A DNA stretch of 64,000 bases from Azorinus chamasolen. Lineage: Eukaryota > Mollusca > Bivalvia > Cardiida > Solecurtidae. The position numbers and the translations under genes are program-made. Every line of letters starts with the position of its first letter. Position 1 is the first letter of the stretch. This document shows, in pieces, positions 10,401 through 20,668 of the stretch. Below the pieces are notes generated by a model that searched no databases, was not told where the DNA came from, and saw only the letters and a list, made by a program, of their open reading frames with translations. The stretch covers positions 55,267,640 through 55,331,639 of the forward strand of contig OY755239.1 in the NCBI GenBank assembly GCA_963576725.1, in the 5' to 3' direction.

Positions 10401-10848
10401 AAAATGGAGATAATTCGCAATAATGTGCATTAATTGTGTTGTTATACAAAAACAGTTCATGGAAACATTACTACGAAAATGTGCTAAAAAAAAAGTTTAA
10501 TTTCAGTCATTTTGTTTTCTTCTTAAAATATTCGAGATTAGGGACAGTGCTGTCAAACCAACTCCCACTGTAGATGATATCCATGCATATTTCCAGTATA
10601 ATTTCAAAGAAATTTCCTATTCTTTTCAAGGTAATTAAAGGAGCTACTAAAATAATTTGATCTTGATGTAATTATAGATAGAGATTGTTGCTGGGTAACC
10701 CTATAGTGAATCTGATCTTGTCTTGTTATTTCACACTGTAAGAAGCTGTGAAGTTACAGCTTCCCCACCCACTTGGTCTACCTATATTCAGATAACATCT
10801 CTTTCCTGTCACATAAAAACTGGTTATCATTTTGCAGAAAACAGCAGT
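10401..10848. other. Unrecognised sequence
   Basis: No family recognised. Confidence 0.35.
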
Positions 10849-11304
10849 TTAACCCTTTACTCTGTATATATGCCTCTTAACGCCTTTGTAAACAGATTAG
10901 ACTCAGGTTGTAAGAGCTGCCTACCCAGAATCATTTTGCTCTGTTTGGTTGAACCCTTTTCCTGTTCCATGTTTATTCCAAATTTCAATACCTACTGAAT
11001 CATGGAAAATTGGTTATAGTGAAATCTAGAAAGTGGAACATAATGAAGCCATTTAAGAAAGTACAGAAAAAGATTTATCAAATTCCATTAATAAACAGAG
11101 CAGACCCTGATAAGACAGTTTCTATAGGAGCCATCATTCTGATCTGGGCCTTCTATGTTTTCAAATGTGTGAAAACACGTTTGTATGAAGGAAAGGGATA
11201 ACCAAACTATTCCATGTTCATGTACCATTATAAAATTTCAGCTAATTATTATGTATGATATCTTGGTTATATCTTATATGAATATTCATGGAGTAAAGTG
11301 TTAA
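10849..11304 (+). mobile_element. TTAA-A MITE split by another TTAA-A
   Basis: The left part, 10849-10948, runs to GCTCTGTTTGG. The right part, 11203-11304, resumes with CCATGTTCATGTACCATTAT and ends ATTCATGGAGTAAAGTGTTAA. Confidence 0.65.
10949..11202 (-). mobile_element. TTAA-A subfamily II nested in TTAA-A
   Basis: TTGAACCCTTTTCC at the left and GAAGGAAAGGGATAA at the right. The long arm is CCAAATTTCAATACCTACTG; the hairpin is GCAGACCCTGATAAGACAG. Confidence 0.7.
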
Positions 11305-11523
11305 TTACATCTTGAATATTCAAAGGTTAATCCTTCACATGAATATGCCAAATTGTTTGAATAAAGGGTAATTATTATAATTATAATGGTTAGTTTGAAC
11401 AATTGTCTAAGAATACAAGTACTGTTCTTATGTAGTGGTAGTTACACTACACCTTACTAAATATTGTAGTGATCATAATATGTGGCACTTTGTACATGCA
11501 GTAGCTTTAAAACCATCCCTGTA

Positions 11524-11733
11524 AGACTGCCATTTTTATGCCTTTACAAACAGAGTAGACCTAGATGAGATATCTCCTGAATATTAATCATAGATTTATA
11601 AATTCCAGCTGTTCGGAACATTGTAGCTATTATAGGAAGTAAGGAAACAGATCTGTCAAATAGGAACTGTCTGATCTGGGTCTTCTCTGTTTGCAAATGT
11701 GTGGGAATGTGTTTGTATGAGGGAAAGGGTTAA
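11524..11733 (-). mobile_element. TTAA-A chimera
   Basis: Begins like a short arm (TTATGCCTTTACAAACAGAG), switches to a subfamily II long arm (TTATAGGAAGTAAGGAAACAG), then ends GTTTGTATGAGGGAAAGGGTTAA. Confidence 0.55.
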
Positions 11734-12082
11734 AGCAGACTTATGACACAAGGACAAAAGTGTTTCTGTAATCATTTCGTGCAACTTTTAAAATGTCTAA
11801 GCCATTTGAGTGGCTATATTTAAGTGATTTAAATGTCTTGAAGACATTAGCGATAAAAACCTAAAATTGAGGTCTAGCACCTTTCCAACTGTGCTGCTAC
11901 AATTATGTAGGTGGAATGGTAAATGAAGGAGTAGGAAGTATGAGTAGGAATCCCATCTCATTTTTATATCCCGTAGGAAACATCTGATCTGGGTCTATGC
12001 TTTTTGCAGTTGGCGTGTTGCAAATTTAACTTACTGATACTTCAAGTTTTTGTTGAAGCTTTGGACTTCTGAATGAGTGTGA
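11734..12082. other. Unrecognised sequence
   Basis: No family recognised, apart from a fragment AACATCTGATCTGGGTCTAT near 11978 of TTAA-A type. Confidence 0.35.
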
Positions 12083-12139
12083 GATAGCATGAATAATGTA
12101 AGATAGCATGAATAATGTAAGATAGCATGAATAATGTAA
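12083..12139. repeat. 19-bp tandem repeat, 3 copies
   Basis: Unit GATAGCATGAATAATGTAA at 12083, 12102 and 12121. Confidence 0.95.
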
Positions 12140-12163
12140 GTCGAAATACTGTGACTATGGATA

Positions 12164-12413
12164 TTAACCCTTCTCTTGCTGAATTTTAAAATACATTTCT
12201 CCTTCTTTACCCATGTCCTGTTGTATAATTACAAATATCTTCACTGTGTATACATATTTCGCTGTGCAATCACTGCTGTGGAATGCACTGGTTGAACAAT
12301 CAACTTGTAAATAGTGCAGACCCTGATGAGACAGCTCCTGCAGGAGCTGTCTCATCTGGGTCTTCACTATTTACAGGTAGGTATATTGACGTGAATAGCA
12401 AGCGAAGGGTTAA
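12164..12413 (-). mobile_element. TTAA-D MITE, full length
   Basis: Reverse orientation of the copy at 7703, very similar throughout. TTAA at 12164-12167 and 12410-12413. The hairpin tip is GCTCCTGCAGGAGC. Confidence 0.9.
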
Positions 12414-12659
12414 CCCTTTCTACCATGAATATTCATGTAAGAAATAATGATGTCATGAATATTAATAAGATTAATTTGTTGTAAAAGCACATTGACACAG
12501 GAATGTTTGGCCATGCATGGCAGAACCTGTAGAATCATATCTATGTTATTTCATAAGCAAACAGAGCTGACCCTGATCAGACGGCTCCTTTAGGAGCCGT
12601 CAGCCATCAGATCTGGGTCTACTCTGTTTGCAAAGGCATAGAAAGGAGTAAAGGGTTAA
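12410..12659 (-). mobile_element. TTAA-A MITE sharing TTAA with TTAA-D
   Basis: TTAACCCTTTCTACCATGAA at the left; the TTAA at 12410-12413 is also the end of TTAA-D. The hairpin has a small insertion at its tip (GCCGTCAGCCATCAG). Ends GGAGTAAAGGGTTAA. Confidence 0.85.
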
Positions 12660-12846
12660 TGAGCTGAATTTTTATAATGACATTATGAACAAGGGAAATT
12701 TTAGTCACTCCAGGTCGAACTGTATTATTCTACAAGCTGCGAACAAGGCAGACACTCAGCTCAGACAGCTCCTACGAGAGCTGTGTGATCTTGTTCTGCT
12801 CTGTTTACAAATGCATCAAAATGTGTCTCTATTAGGTAAAGGTTTA
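12656..12846 (-). mobile_element. Decayed TTAA-A abutting the previous copy
   Basis: GAATTTTTATAATGACATTA, a worn hairpin with GACAGCTCCTACGAGAGCTG, and GGTAAAGGTTTAA at the end. The first TTAA is shared with the element before it. Confidence 0.55.
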
Positions 12847-13157
12847 ATGTACTGTTAATGCAATATCTTCAAACATTTTGCTAATTTTAATCCTAATGAG
12901 ACAACGGTTTGTTTCTTCATGTCATTCTGGTCCAAGTTGCTTGCAAGTGTTACCCAAGTTTTCTGCCAGGGGGCTGAGAGTTAGGTTGATCATCTATGGC
13001 ATGTAACTCATGTTGATTGCTGATCATGCTGTTGATTACTGGCAATTGGGCAAATTTTGAAGCTATTATGAATGCCATGGCAGTGAGGTAGGTTGCCAGA
13101 GATTTTTTTGTAATATTTGTGCAGACTTTCAGAAACACACCAGGCAGTGCTCTCGTT
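12847..13157. other. PAL-G remnant, otherwise unrecognised
   Basis: ATTTTAATCCTAATGAGACA at about 12883 matches half a PAL-G. The rest is not recognised. Confidence 0.35.
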
Positions 13158-13407
13158 GACCATATACACCTTTTTGCATGTTTGCAAACAGAGTAGATCC
13201 AGATCAGATGGCTCCTGTAAGAACAGACTGATCACAGTCTGCTGTTTGCTAATGAAATAATATACTGGTAGATCTGATTCTACAGTTTCTGCGATGGCCA
13301 AATGTTCCCGTGTGTTTATGTCATTTATTATTTATAAAGAGTTATCTGATAAATACTCATGATGTCATTGTTTCGATCTAACATGAATATTGTTTAGGTA
13401 AAGGGTA
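13158..13407 (+). mobile_element. TTAA-A MITE
   Basis: TACACCTTTTTGCATGTTTG, hairpin, GATCTGATTCTACAGTTTCTG, GATGTCATTGTTTC, GGTAAAGGGTAAA. The TTAA tips are mutated. Confidence 0.7.
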
Positions 13408-13408
13408 A

Positions 13409-13655
13409 AACATTTATTCTATAAATACACCTTTCTATGCCTTTGCAAAAAGAGTAGACCCAGATCAGACGGCTCCTTTAGGAGCCATCTGATCAGGGTC
13501 TGCTCTGTTTGCTTGTAGTATACTATAGATCTGATTCTATAGTTTCTGCCTAAGCCCAAATCTCCTCTGTTTATATGCCATGACAAAAATGAATCTGACT
13601 AATATTAATGGTGTCATTATTTCTTACACGAATATTCATGGAATAATTTAAAGGT
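13409..13655 (+). mobile_element. TTAA-A MITE in tandem with the previous copy
   Basis: ATTCTATAAATACACCTTTC, hairpin with tip GGCTCCTTTAGGAGCC, GTTTATATGCCATGAC, ATTCATGGAATAATTTAA. Confidence 0.7.
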
Positions 13656-13813
13656 TACAACATGTTTTACTACATGCAAGTCAAGATACATGCACAGTAT
13701 AATATGTTTGATCTCCATCTGCTGCTGTTCTGTTGTCGTGGATAATAAACACCTGCAATAGTGAATAAGGGACAAATTTAAAGATGCTATATAATGTGGA
13801 AGTATCCGCTTGT

Positions 13814-14040
13814 TTAACCCATTCCCGCATATTGACGCCTTTTGACGCTTCTGTAAAAGTCACTTTGTGAAACCATTGTGATAAATAGAGCATTTGCTCC
13901 ACAGGAGCAAATGCTCTATTTATCACAGTGGTTTCAAAACTACACAATTCTGAAAATATCCTTTTCTCTAGTTAATTCTCCTTTTTGGTAGATTTATTCA
14001 GAGGTTAGGTCTAAAAATAGACTAAGTGGGAATGGGTTAA
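13814..14040 (-). mobile_element. TTAA-B MITE, full length
   Basis: TTAA at both ends. The palindrome arm is GAAACCATTGTGATAAATAG with tip TTTGCTCCACAGGAGCAAA. Reverse orientation of the copy at 824. Confidence 0.9.
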
Positions 14041-14327
14041 GCTGTGCTGCCTCCAATCATACATAGCCTTGAGGACATTCTGATTATGATGTGAAATTCT
14101 TATTTTCAGAGTTTCAGGTTTGTGAAATGTCAGGAGTCAATGTAGTCACTCCAGGCATTTGTTTATCTCAGCTATTTTGCATTCCATTCTACTTGTTATG
14201 TAATTTTACCAGCATTTTGTATTATTATAAAGATTAAGTTGTGAAGAGGAATTGTTGATTTATCCTTGAAACTGCTAAAAGCAGTAGATAATGGGCTACA
14301 ATACTTATTCCAATTCTTCTTTACTAG

Positions 14328-14491
14328 TCTTTCCCTGTTGAAAATTAATGTAAGAAATAATGACATTATGAATATATAAAATATTCTATAAGCAGACCTC
14401 ATATACATGTAAGAGCCATGTGATGTACCGGTAAGTCTACTCTGTTTGCAATTTAGGTGTCAAAAGGTGTCTTTATGGAGAAAAAGGTTAA
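14328..14491 (-). mobile_element. TTAA-A MITE with half its hairpin deleted
   Basis: CCCTGTTGAAAATTAATGTAAG, AAATAATGACATTATG, a remnant TAAGAGCCATGTGATG, and ending GGAGAAAAAGGTTAA. Confidence 0.6.
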
Positions 14492-14612
14492 ATATTTTTG
14501 TATTTCACTGCAAACCCCTATCTTACTTACCAGGTACTCTCTCAGCGATGATTCTACTGAGTAGCAGCAACATAAGGTTTGACTGACATTAGTAAGAACA
14601 TGTACAGTAGTC

Positions 14613-14873
14613 TTAACCCTTTCATCCATGAATTTAATAATTCATGTCAGAAATAATGACATCAGGAATATTAATTACATTGATTTGTTATATTATTATA
14701 GTACAAGGACACAGGAATATTTGCCCATCGCAGAAATTGTAAATTGATATCTATATTATTTCATAAGCAAACAGAGCAGACCCTGATCAGATGGCTCCTA
14801 CAGGAGCCATCTGATCTGGATCTACTCTGTTTGCAAAGGCGTAGAAAGCGGTATTTACGGAGCAAAGTGTTGA
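14613..14873 (-). mobile_element. TTAA-A MITE, near full length
   Basis: TTAACCCTTTCATCCATGAA, AATATTTGCCCATCGCAG, hairpin GCAGACCCTGATCAGATGG with tip GGCTCCTACAGGAGCC, right tip mutated to TTGA. Confidence 0.85.
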
Positions 14874-14989
14874 AGAATTTGTAGCAGACAACAAAATCTG
14901 CATACAGTTAAAGAGTTGCTTGAAGACCAGTAAATTCTGCAGAATTGTGTCTTACTTCATATGTTGAATTTTCGAAGCTGAACGGCCCT

Positions 14990-15180
14990 TTATTGTTTAA
15001 CAGTAGACTCTGTTCAGTACAAAAGCATTAAACTTGCTAGCAGGTCTTGAATAGCAAACAGTGCAGACCCTGATCAGAGGCTTACTTCAGGGACCCTCAT
15101 CTTAATTCTAGGTCTATTCTGTTAGGTAAATACCAGTTAAAACATTTCCTGTATTCAAAGGGTCAATGAAGATGGCAGAC
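14990..15180. mobile_element. TTAA-H MITE, tips decayed
   Basis: TTGAATTTTCGAAGCTGAA, AAACTTGCTAGCAGGTCTTG, AACAGTGCAGACCCTGATCA, GTATTCAAAGGGTCAA. TTAA-H shares the hairpin of TTAA-C but has its own flanks (AAACTTGCTAGAGGATTTT, GCATTCAAAG). Confidence 0.55.
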
Positions 15181-15329
15181 ATGCTAATGTCAAAGGCACT
15201 TTCATCACTTCATCAACAGGTAACACAGTGGCAGCAGTCCTGGTGGAAAGAAGACAGCACATGCCTGCACCTGGAGCCAATTTGTAAAATTGTCTTGTAA
15301 TGATTGCTAACCTATAAAACAGGTCTATC

Positions 15330-15448
15330 TTAACCCTTTACTCCAAATGCCTTTACAAACAGTGGACCCTGATCAAGCGGCTCCTGTCAGAGTAATCTTA
15401 TCAATATCTATTCTGTTGCTTATAAAATAATATAGGTCTGATTCTACA
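15330..15448 (+). mobile_element. TTAA-A MITE, truncated
   Basis: TTAACCCTTTACTCCAAATGCC, worn hairpin, AATAATATAGGTCTGATTC. Ends at TACAGTTTC. Confidence 0.6.
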
Positions 15449-15557
15449 GTTTCATATGGATTCAAATTGTTTGCAAATCACACATTTTTTGATCATGCAA
15501 GGAGTCATCCCATACATTTGTCCTTGTCACATGTAGATCGAGTTTTTTTATTCTTTT

Positions 15558-15910
15558 TTAACCCTTTCAACCCTGAATTATCAGAATGGAATGACCCATC
15601 AGTGTTTATCTATAGAGCCCATTTAGTATGAAAGGCATAAACTTGCTAGAGGATTTTAAATGACAAATATGTGCAGACCCTGATCTTAGAGGAGCCCTCT
15701 GATCTGGATCTACATTATTTGGAAATGACAGTGCATGCGGTTTTCATGTTGAAAAGGTTATTTGCACCCCTTGAATTTGGGAAACGAGTGTACTGACATT
15801 TGGGAACAGTGAAGACCCAGATCAGAGGATTCCTTTCATAATGAATGGACTGTATAGTGACACTCATAGATCATCATTCCACTTGAAAATTTAGTATTCA
15901 AAGACTTAAA
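15558..15910. mobile_element. Two TTAA-H remnants head to head
   Basis: 15558-15760 reads TTTAACCCTTTCAACCCTG through AAACTTGCTAGAGGATTTT to GTTGAAAAGGTTA. 15763-15910 reads the other way, CCTTGAATTTGGGAAACGAG through ATCATTCCACTTGAAAATTT to TTCAAAGACTTA. Confidence 0.5.
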
Positions 15911-15989
15911 AGCATTACAGAAGTGTGACTGTCAAACAGGTTGGACCAGATCCTGATCAGATGTGAACTTCTTTGCATTTTATTTTGAA

Positions 15990-16392
15990 TCAACCCTTTC
16001 AATGTTGATTTGTCAAATGGCAAACTAAAATTCAAACAGTTCATTCTTGCCAGGAATATTCAGGGACTTTTTTTTAACCCTTTCCTCCATAAATACGCCT
16101 TTCTATGCCTCTGTAAAGGTCACTTGTTGAAACCATTGTGATAAATAGAGCATTTGCTCCTATAGGAGCTCAAATTACAAAATTCTAAAAAATTTCCTTT
16201 TCTCTAGTTAATGCTCCTTTTCGTTAGATGCATCCAAAGAGGTTGGATCTAAAATAGCCTATTGAGGAAAGGGTTAAAGAAAAGAGTAACATGACAAACA
16301 GTGCAGACCCTGATGAGAGGGCTCCTCTAGGTCTACACTGTTTGCAAATGACATTAGCGACTTGCAATTGTTTCCCGATCTGTAAGGGTTAA
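15990..16392. mobile_element. TTAA-C MITE split by TTAA-B
   Basis: The left part, TCAACCCTTTCAATGTTGAT to AATATTCAGGGACTTTTTT, is followed by TTAA-B. The right part, AGAAAAGAGTAACATGACAA through GCAGACCCTGATGAGAGGG, ends AAGGGTTAA. The uninterrupted copy at 16588 shows the empty site. Confidence 0.9.
16074..16277 (-). mobile_element. TTAA-B MITE nested in TTAA-C
   Basis: TTAA at 16074-16077 and 16274-16277. The right half of its hairpin is deleted after the tip GCTCCTATAGGAGC. The ends TTAACCCTTTCCTCCATAAA and GAGGAAAGGGTTAA are intact. Confidence 0.9.
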
Positions 16393-16587
16393 ACTGTTTG
16401 CCAAAAAGTGTTTTGCTATATCATAAAAAGCAAGCCAAAAATCTTGGTGCATGAAAGTTTGCCGTGGTACTTGGAGTCGGCCGAATGGATTGTTTTCAGT
16501 ATTCATCTATTTCTAGAAGTTATTCCTCACTTCTTAGCACATATATGGAACAAATTACATTTACTTACCTCAGACCCTGTTTATAAC

Positions 16588-16796
16588 TTAACCCTTTCAA
16601 TGCTGAATTTTAAATGGACTTTTCCAAATAGGTCAAGCTTACCATGAATATTCAGGGACTTTTTTTTTTAAAGAAAAGTGTAACATGACAAACAGTGCAG
16701 ACCCTGATGAGAGGGCTCCTGTAGGAGCCCTCTCATCTGGGTCTACACTGTTTGCAAATGACATAAGTGACTGGTTTCCCGCATTGAAAGGGCTAA
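16588..16796. mobile_element. TTAA-C MITE, full length
   Basis: TTAACCCTTTCAATGCTGAA, AATATTCAGGGAC, a T-run then TTAAAGAAAAG, hairpin AACAGTGCAGACCCTGATGA...TCATCTGGGTCTACACTGTT with tip GGGCTCCTGTAGGAGCCC, GGTTTCCCGCATTGAAAGGG. Confidence 0.9.
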
Positions 16797-17357
16797 ACTG
16801 TTCAATAACTCAAGCAATTTCACACAAGTACTGCATCAGGAGCTCATTAAAATTTCAGTGTTCGTACAAAAAAACAAAACAAAACAAAAATAACCAGAAG
16901 AGAATTATGTGGTTTAGTCTTTAGCATTCTATTGATGAAGTCCTGGCACCGTTTGTAAGCAGTTTAGATCCAAATAAATGGTTGTCAAGTAATTTGGCAT
17001 CTCATCAGGATCCAACGTTTTTGACATTTTGATATTTGATAGAAAACAAAACACTGTTAAAACTTAAAACTGCTAGCCAGTATTTTCGGCAGACACTTTT
17101 TTTTTTACAGCAATCTAAATATTTAGGAATGTTTTATTTCCCAATACTTATCCAATGCGTTAAATGGTAGTTGGAATTGATGTTTCCGGATATGGAAACT
17201 ATTCAGCTGAAATTAGCCTCTTGCGTCAGAATAGTTCTTTTTTTTTCCTCATTGTTTCAGTACCTGAAGACATTTTGGGAATGCCAGCTTCCATCTGTCA
17301 TTTGATCAGTTTTGTATATTTTGTACTTTAAACAACCTTGAAATAAAAAGGCCCCAC
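16797..17357. other. PAL-G palindrome and unrecognised sequence
   Basis: PAL-G lies at about 16950-17015 (GCAGTTTAGATCCAAATAAA and CATCTCATCAGGATCCAA). The rest is not recognised. Confidence 0.45.
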
Positions 17358-17567
17358 TACAGTGAAACCCCTCTAAACCGGAATTCTAGTAGAGAAGAAT
17401 TTACATACTTTTAGAGACATGTGGCAGCTTAATGCAGGGTGAAAGTCATGCAGAAAGCTCCTAGAGGAGCTTTCTGCATGACTTTCACCCTGCATTAAGC
17501 TGCCACATGTCTCTAAGACCAATATTTATACCAAATTTAATGTCCGGTTTAGAGAGGTTTTTCTGTA
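17358..17567. mobile_element. TA-E MITE, full length, perfect 50-bp palindrome
   Basis: TACAGTGAAACCCCTCTAAA and TTTAGAGAGGTTTTTCTGTA ends. Arms 17413-17462 and 17465-17514 pair at all 50 positions, with two loop bases. The subtype has AACCGGAATTCTAGTAGAG on one side and ATACCAAATTTAATGTCCGG on the other. Confidence 0.95.
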
Positions 17568-17616
17568 TTGATGAATTGATTTTCCTTATTAGTGATGTAC
17601 CCAAGTGGATGACTTG

Positions 17617-17795
17617 TTAACCCTTTACCTGATAGAGATGCCATTTCAAGCCTTTGCAAACAGAGTACATAGACTCAGACCAGATTTCTCCTATAGGAAA
17701 CATCTGATCAGAGTCGGTGCTCTCTTTCCTTATGTAATAATAAAGATCTGATTCTACAGTTTCTGACAAAGCCAAACAAAATTGTCTGTCTTTGC
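17617..17795 (+). mobile_element. TTAA-A MITE, 3' part missing
   Basis: TTAACCCTTTACCTGATAG, worn hairpin, AATAATAAAGATCTGATTCT, GCCAAACAAAATTGTC. The next TTAA-A begins here without a tip. Confidence 0.65.
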
Positions 17796-17919
17796 AAACA
17801 GAGTAGACTTAGATCAGACAGCTCATATAGGAGCCATCTGATCAGGCTCTGCTCTGTTTGCTTATGAATTTTTAGCTCGCCTGTTCATAGAACCCCCGGT
17901 GTGAACGTAGCCAAGGTTA

Positions 17920-18540
17920 AAGTATTTTGGACGGGTTGTTTTAAAGCTTAATATTTGTACTAGGATGCTGAAATTTTGTATGGAAGTTCATTTGAGGTTA
18001 AATATTGCTGTAATGAAGTTAAACATTAAACATATTTTTCAATTTTATCAATTTTTGACATGTTTTGGACTTAGTCCTTTTGGCCACAAATCACCAGGTT
18101 AAAGTTTTTTGGACGGGCTATTTTCAAAACTTAATAATTGTGTTAGGATGCTGATATTCGTATGGAGGTTCATTTGGGGTCAGATATTACTGTTATGAAG
18201 TTAAACGTTCAAAATGTTTTTCAATTTTATCAATTTTTGACATGTTATGGACTTAGTCCTTTTGGCCACAATTCACCAGGTCAAAGTTTTTTGGACAGGT
18301 TATTTTCAAAACTTAATAATTGTGTTAGGATGCTGAAATTTTGTATGGAGGTTCATTTGGGGTCAGATATTACTGTTATGAAGTTTAACGTTCAAAATGT
18401 TTTTAAATTTTATTCAATTTTTGACATGTTTTGGACGTAGGTTTTTTGGGCCAAAAATCACCAGGTTAAAGTTTTTGGGACGGGTTGGTATAAAGCTTAA
18501 TATTTGTGCTATGATGCTGAAATTTAGTGAGAAGGTTCAT
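17920..18540 (+). repeat. ~183-bp tandem repeat, about 3.4 copies
   Basis: AGGATGCTGA recurs at 17962, 18144, 18327 and (variant) 18511. The unit contains GAAATTTTGTATGGAAGTTC, TTCAATTTTATCAATTTTTG and GACATGTTTTGGACTTAGTC. Confidence 0.9.
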
Positions 18541-18569
18541 ATTGTCAAGACCTTTCCGACCATGCAACG

Positions 18570-19450
18570 TTTTTGCCTTTCTGATCTTGACCTTTGACCT
18601 TCTAACCTTGACCTTTGACTTACTTTTGCAAAAATCTTTAAATGCCTTTCTGACCTTGACCTTTGACCTACATTTGCAAAAATCTTTAAATGCATTATAT
18701 TATTGGAACCAATAGGCCTAGGGCTTCCATATTTGGTATGACCATGCCAACATTTTTGCCCTTCTGATCATGACCTTGACCTTTGACCTACTTTACTAAA
18801 ATCTTTAAATGCCTATAACATTTGAACCAATAGATTTAGGGATTCCATACTTGGTATGCATCTTTCTTGTGTTAAGACTTTTCCAACAATATCATTGTTT
18901 GGCCTTCTGGCCCTAACCTTTGACCTACTTTTGCAAAAATCTTTAAATGCCTATATTATTGGAACCAATAGGCCTAGGGCTTCCAACATTTTTGCCCTCC
19001 TTGACCTTGCCATTTAACCTACTTTAGCAAAAATCTTTAAATGCCTTTAACATTTGGGCTAAAAGCTTCCATACTTAGTATGCAACTTTCTTGTGTTAAG
19101 ACCTTTCCAACAATATCATTGTTTTTGCCACATTACTTTGACCTTTGACCTACTTTTACTAATTTTTTTTAAATGCCTATAGCATTGCAACCAATAGGCC
19201 TAGGGCTTCCGTACTTGGTATGACCATGACAACATGTTTGCCTTTCTGACCTTGACCTTTGACCTACTTTTGCAAAAGTCTTTGAATGTCTATAATATTT
19301 GACACGATGAGCATAGGACTTCTGTACTTGGTATGACCATGCCAACATTTTTGCCCTTCTGACCTTAACCTTTGACCTACTTTTGCAAAAATCTTTAACT
19401 GCCTATTACAATCTTGAACCTATAGACCTAGGGCTTTTATATTTGGTATG
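18570..19450 (+). repeat. Irregular ~100-135-bp tandem repeat rich in TTTGACCTAC
   Basis: The block CTTTGACCTACTTTTGCAAA, AATCTTTAAATGCCTATA, ACCAATAGGCCTAGGGCTTC, TTGGTATGACCATGCCAAC recurs about seven times with deletions. The complement of TTGACCTTTGACCTA is a direct repeat of AGGTCA spaced by one base. Confidence 0.85.
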
Positions 19451-20031
19451 TATCTTTCTTGTTTAATAATCTTTTTTTAAGTTGCTGAAAATTGGTATTT
19501 GGTTGCATTTTGGTTCTGATATTGATGCAGTTAAGTTTAAATTGGAAATTGAATTACTTTTGTGTTCAATATGACACGTTTTAGACTGAACTTTTAAACA
19601 GGCGAGCATTTCTTGTTATAGATGTGATTTTACTGTTACTGCCAAGGTAAAAAAGAAATCCTGCATGTTTATATTTCGTTAAATTAATACTATACAGCTA
19701 ATAAATATTTCTTACATGAATACTGAACAGGAAAAGGGAAAAGCTATCAGTATGTTTCCAGTATTCTGCAAACATTCTGTCAGATAGGTGACTGTGTTGA
19801 ACAATATCTGCCTCCTTCAAGTTCGATAATCTTTTTCAGATGGCAATCGGTGTTAAACAATAGACATACTTATATCAGAGGTGCAGATACCCCTATCTCG
19901 TATTTCTTTATCAAACCCTTTATCAAACTTGTTGGTACTCATAAAATATTGATTGAGAGAGGTGCCATTCTAGTGAGTACCAGCAAATTAGGGTTTCTGG
20001 AGAATATAGAAAATATTTTACCAAGATTTCT

Positions 20032-20168
20032 TTAACCCATTCCTTCATAGCCTATGTTTTAGACCCAATGATGAATCTCCTGAATAAATCTACTGAAAAG
20101 GAGTGTTTACTAGAAGAAAGAAAACAATTAAAATTGTGTTGTTTTGATACCATTGTGTATAAATTAAA
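20032..20168 (+). mobile_element. TTAA-B MITE, truncated
   Basis: TTAACCCATTCCTTCATAGCC, AAATCTACTGAAAAGGAG, ending within GATACCATTGTGTATAAAT. Confidence 0.7.
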
Positions 20169-20171
20169 TGT

Positions 20172-20308
20172 AGTTTTAAATATCAGCCTTGGAGACGGGT
20201 GGCAGCTCTAGGAGCTGCATGACGTTCACCCTGCATCAAGCAACCACCTGCCTAAAAGTATCAGAATTCTTCTCTATTAAAATTCCGGTTTAGAGGGGTT
20301 TTACTGTA
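20172..20308. mobile_element. TA-E MITE, right half
   Basis: GAGACGGGTGGCAG, a collapsed hairpin CTCTAGGAGCTGCATGACG, GCATCAAGCAACCACCTGCC, right end CCGGTTTAGAGGGGTTTTAC. The left end is missing. Confidence 0.7.
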
Positions 20309-20668
20309 TATAATAAGTCCCAACTAAGGGAAGTAATAATATAACAAAATAGTTCTGAACTACACTTTACTTTCAAATTTTCCGTTATCAAGGATCGAAG
20401 AAATTTTCAATAATTCTAGGTGACATCCATCTTTTATGTGTGAAACATTTCAGACATTAGAAAATAAATGTCATTCAGAATTTATGAAAATTTGTTTCCA
20501 TGATAAAGGACATGAGTCAGAAAATTCGAAATAAAAATGTGGTACAGAACTATTTTGTCACCATTTGAATACGAATAATTATATTGATCATTTATTGTGG
20601 ACAAGCAATACTCTGCTGAATTTTCGCAGAGTTATCTTCCTTTGTTGCAGGACAGTGATGGTGACTAT
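20309..20668. other. Unrecognised sequence
   Basis: No family recognised. Confidence 0.35.

Larger units (their letters stand above)
17871..19617 (+). mobile_element. RC-5: element with AGCTCGCCTG ends and two tandem arrays
   Basis: The ends are inverted repeats GCTCGCCTGTT (17875-17885) and AACAGGCGAGC (19597-19607), the latter followed by ATTTCTTGTT. Inside are a ~183-bp array, then a TTTGACCT-rich array. The insertion site falls in T residues, and no TSD is visible. It resembles the other RC families, but no 3' hairpin is seen. Confidence 0.65.
17796..19741 (+). mobile_element. TTAA-A MITE split by RC-5
   Basis: The left part holds the hairpin (GTAGACTTAGATCAGACAG...TCTGATCAGGCTCTGCTCTG) and TTGCTTATGAA. 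The right part from 19618 continues TATAGATGTGATTTTACTG, TGCCAAGGTAAAAAAG, AATAAATATTTCTTACATG, AACAGGAAAAGG. Confidence 0.75.

Noticed and set aside
17920..19450. CRISPR-like repeat-spacer pattern in tandem arrays
   Set aside because: Monomers are contiguous and ~100-183 bp with gradual divergence, with no short identical repeats separated by unique spacers; the DNA is animal-like.
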